A stretch of DNA of 64,000 nt from Rheum nobile (lineage: Eukaryota > Streptophyta > Magnoliopsida > Caryophyllales > Polygonaceae): positions 1 to 64,000 of the forward strand of contig WOAB01000527.1 in NCBI GenBank assembly GCA_027886185.1, written 5' to 3'. The translations under genes were made by a program, and so were the position numbers. The notes beneath the pieces were generated by a model. The model saw nothing but the letters and a program-made list of their open reading frames with translations, made no database searches and had not been told where the DNA came from. This document shows positions 55,249 through 64,000 of this stretch, piece by piece (the stretch's first letter is position 1; each line of letters opens with the position of its first letter).

Positions 55249-55489
55249 CGTCGGTTTTGCTCGTGCTTCCGGCGTCGTTCGTCCTCCATCATCGCTGTAT
55301 TGTTATCGTAAGTGCTCCTCTGTCTTTTCCCTGTTTTTTGGTACTGTCTAGGGTTTGTCACCAATGCTTCTTTGTTTACTTGTTTCGTTTTTAGTTGTTT
55401 GTGTATGTTGTTGTAAATGTTGTGATTTTCCTAATTGTTTTTGTTTGCCCACTCGATTTTCCTGATTGTCATCAACGCTTCTTAGTTGA

Positions 55490-56470
55490 TGTTCATGAAG
55501 TAGTTATATGTGACAATATTCAACTGTCACCAAATTATGTTTTTATGAGATTTATCCGTGATAGTAGTAACATTGTGTTGAGATTGTTTCCTGCATGTGT
55601 CATTATAATACTATTCGTGTGATGACAGTGTTTTACATGTTTTTATTCATGTGTGCTGACAATGTTTTTTATTTTGATAATTTGATGACAATATTTTTGC
55701 TTTTTGACTAGTCATTAATATGTGTGATGACAGTTGTAGTTGCGATGACAATGTTTTTCTATGTGGTTATACAGTAGTTTGTGTGATGACAGTAGCAGTA
55801 GTGTGGTGACATTGTTTTAATTGTGTTTACAACACTAGTTTGTGTGATGACAGTAGCGGTAAAACGGTGACAGTGTTTTTTAAGTGTTTACACATAGTAT
55901 GTGTGATTTGCATTGTTTTGATACAACTGTCACCATATTTTTGTTGATGACAGTTTTCTACGGTCATCAACAATACACTGTCATCACCAATTGACTACTC
56001 ATTAATGTGTGATGACAATAGTAGTAGTGTGGTGATAATGTTTGTGAGGTTTGACTACTCATTATTTTGTGTGATGACAATATTAGTAGTGTGGTGACAA
56101 TGTTATTCAAGTGTGATTACACACTAGTTTGTGTGATGACAATAGCAGTTAAATGGTGACAATGTTTCTGAAGTGTTTACACTTTAGTATGTGTGATTTG
56201 TAGTAGTAATAATGTGATGACAGTATGTTGCAAGTGTTTATGTTCTTGTTTACTTGTTAATATTGATGACAATATTTATGTAATGACATTTTTAATGACA
56301 ATGTTTATGTTCTTGTTTGCTTGTTAATGTGATGACAATGTTTATGAGGTTTGACTACTCATTAGTATGTGTGATGACAATAGCAGTAGTGTGGTGACAG
56401 TGTTATTCAAGTGTGATTACACACTAATTTGTGTGATGACAACTTTTATTTTCTTTTTATCTTGTTGACA
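55490..56470. repeat. GATGACAGT repeat field upstream of the MULE-2 gene
   Basis: TGTGATGACA(G/A)T recurs every 20-60 bp, mixed with GTGGTGACA(G/A)TGTT and GTTTACACA.TAGT words. A loose higher-order unit of about 110 bp is visible at 55730-55920 and again at 56060-56200. TGACA is written mostly in the + orientation. No ORF is supported. Confidence 0.8.
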
Positions 56471-56535
56471 GGCCATGGATGCAAGCACATGTAATTTTAT
56501 TGTTCAAAAAGAGCTTCATTCTGCATGCAAATACA

Positions 56536-57309
56536 ACTATTTCACACGTATGGAAGTCATTACAAAAATAGAGGAAATTTTGCCTTCCAAAGATTTTATG
56601 GTTCTCTCTGATGGCCCTCTTGGCCCTATTTTTTTTATTGCGAGATAATATAAAGTTTTGTGCTCAGTTGGTCCATTACTTCCTTCTCCATGAGTTAGAG
56701 ATTGAAAAAACACATAAAATGTGGTTTAACATTGGCGGTAACATATGCCGCTTCTCCATCGCTGAATTTGCTGCAGTTACTGGGTTAAATTGTGGTGAAC
56801 TTTCGGATTATGAGCTTCCTGATGTTGAGATAGAGGAGTACCTTGGGTCAGATCCATGTACAATAAATGATCTGATTGCTCAGTTTCCTATTGAAATTGA
56901 TCGTGATAAGAAGATGAATCTTACTATTTCACACGTATGGAAGTCATTACAAAAATGGAGGAAATTTTGCCCTCCAAAGATTTTATGGTTATCTCTGATG
57001 GCCCTCTTGGCCCTATTTTTTTTATTGGGAGATAGTATGAAGTTTTGTGCTCAGTTGGTCCATTACTTCCTTCTCCATGAGTTAGAGACTGAAAAAACAC
57101 ATGAAATGTGGTTTAACATTGGCGGTAACATATGCCGCTTCTCCATCGCTGAATTTGCTACAGTTATTGGGTTGAATTGTGGTGAACTTTCGGATTATGA
57201 GCTTCTTGATGTTGAGATAGAGGAGTACCTTGGGTTAGATCCATGTACAATAAATGATTTGATTGCTCAGTTTGCTATTGAAACTGATCGTGATAAGAAG
57301 ATGAATCTT
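56536..57309 (+). repeat. In-frame tandem duplication of 387 bp inside DUF1985
   Basis: 56536-56922 and 56923-57309 are near identical. The unit, ACTATTTCACACGTATGGAAG to AAGAAGATGAATCTT, is 387 bp (129 codons), so the frame is kept through the second copy. Confidence 0.9.
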
Positions 57310-57839
57310 GCATATTTGACTGTTGTTAAGACTATTTTGTTGCCTCAACGCCATATTACTGTTACAGATGAGTACTTCAAACTATCAACTGATTGGGAGG
57401 AGTTTTCTAGATACCCTTGGGGTAGGGTAGCGTATTCGCTGACCCTAGAGTACCTTAGGAAGGTTAGTAGGGCAGTACGTGAACAGAAGAGCACAACAAA
57501 GTTTGATGAAAGGATTGGTTACAATTTGTATGAGTTTCCTATTGCTTTCCAGGTACAGTTTTATGTTATTTTTATGTGGTTTCTGTCTTGTTTATATTTA
57601 TTGTTTTATTAATTGTGTATATTTCCTTGATGACAGGTATGAATTTTAGAGTTATTCCCACAATTTCGCCATGTTGTGGGTTGTGCGAGTTCTGGCGTTA
57701 AAAACATTCCGTACTATACACGGTGGTACAGTTCAAATCCGAAGAATGTGTGGTATAGTTCCATTAGTAACTTCGTCAAGGAAAATGAATTGGTATGTTT
57801 TTTTTTTTTTCTGTTTCTCAATTAAGATATGATTGTTCA

Positions 57840-58440
57840 ACGTTTCTCTGTGTCAACAAATATTGATTAAGTTGTTATGTGTGACAGTTTATAACTCTCA
57901 CCTAATTACTATCATGTTTTTATTGATGACAGTTTGTAACTGTCATTAAGTCATTCAATGACAGTTTTAAACTGTCACCAATGTATTTTTGATGTTGGTT
58001 TCTAATTGTCATCAATTATTATTGATGACAACTGATAAATATTAATATATTATGGGTTGTCATCAATTATTATTGATAACAACTTGTAAGTATGAAAAAG
58101 TTTCGGGTTGTCATTAGTTATTATTGATGACAACTGGTAAGTATCTAGAAGTTATTGGTTGTCATCAATAATACTGGTAAGTATCAAGAAGTTATTGCTT
58201 GTCATGAATTGGTGACAGTTTCTTACTTTCATGTAAATGCCATCAAAGTTTTTCTAATTATCAAGAAATTATAAATTGTCATCAAAATGTTTTTTATCTA
58301 TTTTTTATTATAGTTTTCTTATCTTTATGTAACTGTCATCAATCTTTGGTCGATGATAGTTGCTGGTGACAGTTGTCACGTGTCTCAAAGTTAAAAATGA
58401 TGATACTTTAATTCTTATTGTTTTCATTTTATTTGATGCG
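57840..58440. repeat. GATGACA-rich intron
   Basis: Intron between DUF1985 exons with ATTGATGACA, TGTCATCAA and TATTATTGATGACAACT(G/T)(G/A)TAAGTAT units, here in both orientations. Confidence 0.7.
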
Positions 58441-58556
58441 TTTGCAGATTTGTAAATATCCTCCATATGAAGAGCATGAAAGGTTTCGCAGCTTGTGTTT
58501 CAAAGATAAAAGTGAAGATGCCTTTTACGATGAGTTGTCTGAATGCATGATTTCTC

Positions 58557-60140
58557 TTGCAAAGGAGCGGCAAGGGAAAAAATGATGTTGTTGTTGATAT
58601 TGTTGTGGCTCGAAGAAAAAAAGAGCAACAAGTTGGCTCAAAGAGGAAGAAAGATGTTGTTGATGAGATTAAGTGTGCTCCAAGAACAAGGGCTCGCAAG
58701 GGTGAGGTCAAGAAGGTTGTGCAGGAGAAGGATGAAAAGGTGTATCAAAGGCGGCCAACTGCTAAGGTCGTTGTGAAGCATGTACCAAAAGACAAAAATG
58801 CTTCAAAGGTTGTGAAAGATGTACCAAAAGACAAAGAAGCTTCAAAGGTTGTGAAGGATGTCACCGACAATGATAAGGCGCTGATTGTGTACAATAAAAA
58901 TAATGATGTTTCGTCGATGGTTGATAAAGTAATTGAGGATTTGCATAAGTCATTTGAGGTTGAAAAATAGGCGGAGGTTGTTCTTGAGAAGGATGGTGAT
59001 GTGGTTGATTATGACAGTGAAAAAACTGTCAGCGCTGATATGGATATGCCTTCAACAGGCAACGAGACTGGAGGTGAGTCTGAAGTTGGGAATGAGGATG
59101 TGAATAATATGCCAGATTTGTCCAAGTGAGCAAATGACGAGCCACAGTGGGAAAATGAGATAAAGGAACAATTAGTTGCTATCTTTGGTGTTATTAAAGA
59201 GCTTGAGTGTAAGGTTGATAATAATTTTCTGCAAATGTGTGGTTTGTCCAAGAGGTTGTATGACATCGAGAGTATGATCAAAGCTAGGCATTCATCTCCA
59301 TTGAATGATGACAATAAAGATAAGGAGTTTGAGGAAGGTTTACATTGTGGTGGCATCAGTGATTCTCAAACAGACATTGGAAATGAGATGAATGATGTTG
59401 ATGAACCACTTGTTTCCAATTTGAAAGTTTTGGAGAAGGCTTGTGTGTTGATGTCTATCATCGAGAAGGAAATTGTTGACAATATAGATGATAAGTCTCA
59501 TAAGGATGAAACCCCTGAGGCAACTGAAACTGATGTACTTGATGAAAAAGTTGCACAAGAAGCATTTGAGGTGGAAGATGCTATTTTGAATGATGATTCA
59601 AAAGAGGAGGTATATGAGGGACATGGTGCTAATGCCGATATGACTGAAGCTGCAGAAAAAGTAAGTGTGGAAGCAAATGAGGCAGATGGTGGTAATGTGA
59701 ATGTCGATGTGACTGAAGCTGCAGAAGAAGTAAGTGTGGAGGCAAATGAGGCAGATGGTGGTAATGCCAATGTGAAGGAAGCTACACAAGGAGTAATTGA
59801 GGGCAGTTTGAATCATAAAGTTAAAGATACTTCAGTTGATGACAGTATTGTTCAAGTGAAATTAGGAGAGGAAGCAGTTGTTCCTATTGTTTTGAATACT
59901 GACACTTTTGACTCCCAAAGAGAAATAATTATGGGAGGATTGAGCGAAAATGAAGAAGCATATGATGACAATGAAAAGCTAAGGAAGTCCACAAGGGCGA
60001 CAACAATCAATTGTTCATTTGACCTCACCATTTACCGCTGGGAAGAAGAAACAAGCATTGCCTCCAAGACCTGCTTATTCCTTCTACGAGTATGATAATC
60101 GTAGAGAGTCCTATGATTGGTTTCGTAGCAGGTATGTTGA
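58557..60140 (+). pseudogene. MULE-2 gene, charged middle region
   Basis: A Lys-rich part (RRKKEQQVGSKRKKDVVDEI, HVPKDKNASKVVKDVPKDKE) is followed by stops at about 58968 and 59127, then an acidic part with a 23-residue repeat (TEAAE(K/E)VSVEANEADGGN, 59640-59770). A frame slip near 60030 leads to KKQALPPRPAYSFYEYDNRR and DWFRSR. It is like the charged N-terminal part of the MULE-1 gene and links DUF1985 to the protease. The repeats and composition suggest a disordered, possibly nuclear segment; no function can be given. Confidence 0.6.
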
Positions 60141-60950
60141 TATTGTATTTTTCCTTGCCACTGAACTTTTTGTTGACATTTTTTTATTTACTGATAGTGT
60201 TACATTCTTTGCTTTATTTGTAGTTTTGTTTTAGTATCATGTTAATAGTTTATGACAATTTGAACTTTTATAACTTTCTTTATTACCTGGGATTTTTTTT
60301 GGTCTATTATTGTAAACTAATGACATTATTTTGCAAGTGTGATGACTGTTTTATCTTATGTTGACAGTTTGACATCTCGATGACATTTTTAATTACATTC
60401 ATAACTTCTTTCCTTGTTTTGCTTTTTTGTCCTTAGTGTAATGTGATGACAGTTTTATATTTATTGACAGTTTAACATCTCGATGACTACTTATTTTACA
60501 TTTATAACTTTCTAGCTTCCTTTGTTTTTTTTGTCTCTTATTCTAATGTGATGACAGTGTTTTGCAAGTGTGATGACAGTTCGATACTTTGTTGACAGTT
60601 TAACATCTTGATGACTTTTTAATTTACATTCATATTTTTCTAGATTCCTTTGTTTTTTTTGTCTTTTAGTGTTATGTGATGATAGTGGTATGCAAGTGTG
60701 ATGACAGTTTGATCTTTTGTTGACAGTTTAACATCTTGATGATTTTTTTAATTTGCATTCATTACTTTCTGGTTTCTTTGGCCTTTTTTTTGTTTTTATG
60801 GTAGTGGTGACAGTTGGTGATGATTTAAACTTGCTACTTCTTTGTTTTTGTACAATTTCAATTATATATATTTAAATGATGACATTTTTATCATGTTTCT
60901 TCTTTTTTACTTTATTTTTAGATGTTGCTGACAATTTTTTTATTGTTTTA
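60141..60950. repeat. GATGACAGT-rich intron before the protease exons
   Basis: A recurring block of about 110-120 bp: TAATGTGATGACAGT, TTGACAGTTTAACATCT(C/T)GATGAC, TTTAATTTACATTCATAACTTTCTA, TTTTTTGTC(C/T)TTAGTG. The same block returns at 62360-62620. Confidence 0.75.
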
Positions 60951-61948
60951 GTGATACCAAGGCTACCGTCCTCGGCTATGATATTCCTCTGGACAAGGAC
61001 TTCTTCAAAAAACTTGTGTACAAGAATAATTGGCTGGATGATGTCGTAAGTATTTATTTTTTTCTTTTCTAAAACATATTTTTAATTTCTGAAACTGATT
61101 GCATTTTTTTATTATGTAAATCAGCATATAGCAGAAACTTTATATCATATGAGGAAGCGTGTTGCCCAAGAACCTGAAGCTTTCAAGGGAATAGCCATTA
61201 TGGATTGGATTTGGTTTAGTAAATTCAATAATGCCATGCTACAACATTTTAAAGATGGTGGTGATGAATATTTAGACTCCTACCTTGAGTATTTTGCTGG
61301 TATGTATCCTAAAGAATACGGAAAATCATGGTTTGATGGTGTTACCAAGGTTTACAGCCCGTTTAACTTTATTGAGAAGCATTGGGTTGGTTTGGAAATT
61401 GATTTCGCTAAACATCATGTGACGGTGTTGGACTCAAACATCAATCTAGTCAGTGATGCCAAGGTTGCAGAATTATTACGACCTTTATGTGCCATGCTCC
61501 CTATTTTGATGAAGAAATCAAACCAATTTTCACACATTGGGTCACTTGATGAGGATTTTACCGTGAGTAGAGATGGAACTCTTCCCCAAGATACTCCAGG
61601 GTAAAGTTTTTATGTTATCTTTTCATTTTGTATTACATGTTTTCTGATTTTTTGTTTATGGTTTGTAATGATATGAATTGTGGATGCAATTGACAGAGGC
61701 AATTTGTCCTTACATTTTTTCTTGTTTATTTTGACAGAGGCAATTGTGGAGTTTATACTATTAAATATTTTAAAGCTTTTGCATTTTGTGGCAATCTGGA
61801 TGATTTGGATGATCAGCGTATCAAGGCGCATAGAGAAAAAATAAGCATTGGCTTGTTCAAGCATACTTGGATTTTCAAGCCATTGCCTCCTACAAAGAAG
61901 AAGGAATATTTTGTAACTGTGATTGTGTCTTTGAGATTATATGTTATG
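60951..61948 (+). pseudogene. MULE-2 Ulp1/C48 cysteine protease domain
   Basis: Exons: DTKATVLGYDIPLDKDFFKK and NNWLDDV (60952-61046); 61124-61601 with AIMDWIWFSKFNNAMLQHFK, then the catalytic His in FIEKHWVGLEIDFAKH and the Asp in VTVLDSNINLV, ending TLPQDTPG; and 61737-61948 with the nucleophilic Cys in RGNCGVYTIKYFKAFAFCGN, ending SLRLYVM. GT/AG borders fit each join. The His-Asp-Cys set is complete, and the three protease exons stay open, unlike the upstream part. Known family role: cleavage of SUMO or related modifiers. A transposon-borne copy; substrate unknown. Confidence 0.85.
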
Positions 61949-61949
61949 T

Positions 61950-63000
61950 AAAACATTTAGTCGATTACCTTTTTGTGTTGATGTTACTATTGAACAAATT
62001 ATCGTTTATGTGTAAACGTTTGGATCATTGTGACCGTGTTTTTACAGTTTGATGACAGTTTGTTCAGTTAATTTGTAATGGTATTATGTTGATGACAGTT
62101 TAGCTGCTTTTCATGTGAATATAATCTTTGAAGTTTTTATTGCAACAATGTAACTGTGTTTTTATAATGTTGATGACACTTTGTACAATTTGATGACAAT
62201 ATATCACTTTAATAACACTGGTACATGAAACATTCAAAACTGTCATCAAAACATTTGTCTTATGGATGCCAGTTTGGTTGATGACAGTTTGCTTTCTGTC
62301 ATCAACTTTCAGTTTCGTTCTTTTCATGTTTTGATAACAGTCAACAAAATTCATTTTCTTTTTTATTAGTGTGATCATTTTCTAATTTAGATTCATAACT
62401 TTCTAGCCTATTTTGTTTTTTGTCCTTAGTGTAATGTGATGACAGTTTTTGGCAAGTGTGATGTCAGTTTTATATTTTGTCAATAACATTTATTTTCTCG
62501 ATGACTTTTTTAATTTACATTCATAACTTTCTACCTTCTTTTGCTTTTTTGTCCTTAGTGTAATGTGATGACAATTTTATATCTTGTTGACAGTTTAACA
62601 TCTCGATGACTTCTTATTGTGATCATTTTGATAACTGTCAACAACATTCATTTTCATTTTGTTAGTGTGGTCATTTTCTAATTGTTAAATGTCACCAATA
62701 TTTTGTTTGATGACACAATCTTTCTGTGTTGATGACAGTGTTATTAATGTTGACAAGCTACTATAAATTGTGTATGACTGTTTGATCACTGTCATCGTTA
62801 CTTTCATTTGTTCTATTTATTAGATTTGTCATGATTACATTGTTCATGATTCCATTATAACTGTCAACAAGAGTTTAAATTATTTATGACAGAATATGAA
62901 TGTTATTTATGTCGACAGTGTTATTATAGTCTGGATGATGAGAATTAATATATATGACACTTACTTGTCCATGAGAATTAATATATATGAAACCATATCA
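61950..63000. repeat. GATGACAGT repeat field downstream of the MULE-2 gene
   Basis: GATGACAGTTT, TGTCATCAA and GTTGATGACA words in both orientations, plus a repeat of the intron block (TGTCCTTAGTGTAATGTGATGACA at about 62430 and 62560). No ORF is supported. Confidence 0.75.
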
Positions 63001-63137
63001 AAAGTGATCCAAGCATTTGTCCATTGTAAAGTTAAATGAAACATTAAAAGTAAACAATACTTTTTTGTCTGTAAAAAGCATATGGAAATACTTTAATAAG
63101 TATTATGTATTGTTTCACTCTACTAAGTTGAAAGCTA

Positions 63138-63583
63138 TTCCACTTGCAATACATCACAGCTTGTGCTTGCTGAGTTGTGTTTGCATGAAGTCTTGTTGTG
63201 TCCAGTTTGTCCACAATTGCGGCACTTGATTGGCTTCCTAAATGATTTCTTGCGGGCAGTATTTGTGAATTCACCTATGGAAGGCAATCTCCTTTTTCGT
63301 GGCCTTCCAGTCTTCCTCCTCACAAATGGTGGACAACATTCTATGTCAAGTACATCGTCAGGGATAATATAGTCTGATTCTCTAGGCACTGAATATATGG
63401 TTTCTTTGTATGCTGTATACCAAGACTGATATTGATAGTACTTGCTAACAAAATCCGTTATGTTCCACTTTTTCTTTTGAATTGCAGATATTGCATGTGC
63501 ACATGACATGTGATCCACATCAAACACTTTGCAACTATATTTTTTTGTCTGCAAATCAACGACACCATAGAAGTTGCCACCAA
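63138..63583 (-). pseudogene. MULE-2 transposase C-terminus: SWIM finger and zinc knuckle
   Basis: On the minus strand from the CACTA junction: FYGVVDLQTKKYSCKVFDVD and HMSCAHAISAIQKKKWNITD, the SWIM zinc finger (C-x-V-F...MSCAHA), then YSVPRESDYIIPDD, PPFVRRKTGRPRKRRLPSIG, and a CCHC knuckle CRNCGQTGHNKTSCKH, ending ...SCDVLQVE. These are the standard end of MuDR-type transposases. The catalytic part lies beyond the inserted CACTA element and outside the window. The first Met (63554) is internal; the frame is open up to the insertion. Unlike MULE-1, the knuckle residues are intact. Confidence 0.9.
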
Positions 63584-64000
63584 CACTACTGCAGAAACAT
63601 GTTTAGACAACGGTTAAAAAATGATATGGACACCGGTTTTGGAACCGTTGTCGTATCCAGGGTTGTATATGCATTGACAACATAGACAACGGTTTACCTT
63701 TTACAACAGTTCTTTTAGATCACGTTGACACCCGTTGTTTAGGATACCATAAAACCGTTGTCTTATGTAGCGTAGAAAATAATATTTGGTGTTTCCAGTT
63801 GAAGTATATCGTTGTCTATGTAGCCTATAACTGTTGTGAAATAGAGAGCAAATGATTGAGCCCGTTGTCTTTAATATAATGACAATCGTTGTCTAATGAT
63901 TATATTAAAAAAAATTACATAGACAATGGTTGTTGTATTTAGACGTGTTGTCTTTAGTATGATTACAAATGTTGTCTAATATATATAATGAAAGTGGAAT
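63584..64000 (+). mobile_element. CACTA element, left end, runs off the window
   Basis: Starts CACTACTGCAGAAACATG directly in the MULE-2 transposase, followed by dense subterminal repeats in both orientations (AGACAACGGTT, AACCGTTGTC, CCGTTGTCT) to the window end. No coding region yet. Confidence 0.85.

Larger units (their letters stand above)
56475..58585 (+). pseudogene. MULE-2 gene, DUF1985 region
   Basis: ATG at 56475 (MDASTCNFIVQKELHSACKY). A frame slip near 56610 leads into the long frame to 57552: FCAQLVHYFLLHELEIEKTH, MWFNIGGNICRFSIAEFAAV, TGLNCGELSDYELPDVEIEE, the DUF1985 domain of plant transposon Ulp1 proteins. The domain start is duplicated in frame (see repeat 56536-57309). It continues AYLTVVKTILLPQRHITVTD and WGRVAYSLTLEYLRKVSRAV. 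An exon near 57645-57792 reads HVVGCASSGVKNIPYYTRWY, and another at 58446-58584 reads YPPYEEHERFRSLCFKDKSE and stops. The function is unknown; DUF1985 is regularly fused upstream of the C48 protease in these elements. Frame slips and stops indicate a decayed gene. Confidence 0.75.
55031..63583. mobile_element. MULE-2: Mutator-like element with DUF1985-Ulp1 gene and transposase
   Basis: A multi-exon DUF1985/Ulp1 gene on + (56475-61948) faces a MuDR-type transposase C-terminus on - (63583-63138). This layout and both protein families define the Ulp1-carrying MULEs of plants. A CACTA element at 63584 cuts the transposase, and the remainder is outside the window. The left inverted terminus was not found. 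Non-coding parts are packed with GATGACAGT words. Confidence 0.75.

Noticed and set aside
55490..56470. CRISPR array or classical satellite
   Set aside because: Repeat words are short, irregularly spaced and present in introns of a eukaryotic gene; there is no uniform repeat-spacer structure.

Overview
This window is plant nuclear DNA, most likely from a dicot, and is made almost entirely of nested transposable elements. The signs are a Cassandra TRIM with its 5S-like LTR, Mutator-like elements (MULEs) that carry Ulp1 proteases, CACTA elements, a Helitron, an L1-type LINE, an endogenous pararetrovirus with the caulimovirid gene order, and captured plant gene exons flanked by GT/AG introns. 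The sequence is AT-rich. I see no intact host gene, no tRNA gene, no prokaryotic feature and no CRISPR array. The species cannot be told from the sequence.

Layout. (1) 1-12977: two copies of one endogenous pararetrovirus facing opposite ways. Copy A (+) runs from its promoter to a truncated reverse transcriptase at 5486. Copy B (-, 12775 down to 5531) carries coat protein, protease, RT, RNase H, an uninterrupted second ORF of 421 codons, and a promoter, and it stops at the tRNA-Met primer-binding site. A short third piece (+) caps it. (2) About 13600-46060: MULE-1, with a decayed Ulp1 protease gene and a PB1-like ORF on + and a transposase on -. The transposase is split by a Cassandra TRIM (43502-43975, duplication TCGAT) and by a 23.4-kb LTR retrotransposon (19224-42616, duplication GTGTA). 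(3) That retrotransposon has LTRs of about 3-4 kb and a gag but no pol. Its 5' LTR holds a Tourist MITE, a Helitron and a solo LTR. Its gag holds another solo LTR. Its 3' LTR holds a Mutator MITE, an inverted-repeat element with a captured TIM17 fragment, and a CACTA-type element with captured R2R3-MYB and MYST acetyltransferase exons. (4) 46080-54.8 kb: a GATATTCA-rich element interrupted by a complete 7.05-kb CACTA element (duplication GTA). The CACTA carries exons of the meiotic HORMA gene ASY1 and has itself received a 5'-truncated LINE (18-bp duplication). (5) About 55030-63583: MULE-2, with a DUF1985 + Ulp1 gene on + and a transposase C-terminus on -, cut at 63584 by another CACTA end that leaves the window.

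How the parts relate. Nearly everything is fixed by target-site duplications and by comparing the two LTRs, so the order of insertion can be read: MULE-1, then the LTR retrotransposon (and, independently, Cassandra), then the elements inside each LTR. Three separate elements have taken up pieces of host genes, four genes in all: TIM17, R2R3-MYB, MYST HAT and ASY1. The MULE non-coding DNA is also filled with element-specific short words (GATGACAGT in MULE-2, TCAGACC/CCTGAC in MULE-1, GATATTCA/GATATGCA in the TIM17-type family), which ordinary annotation does not explain.
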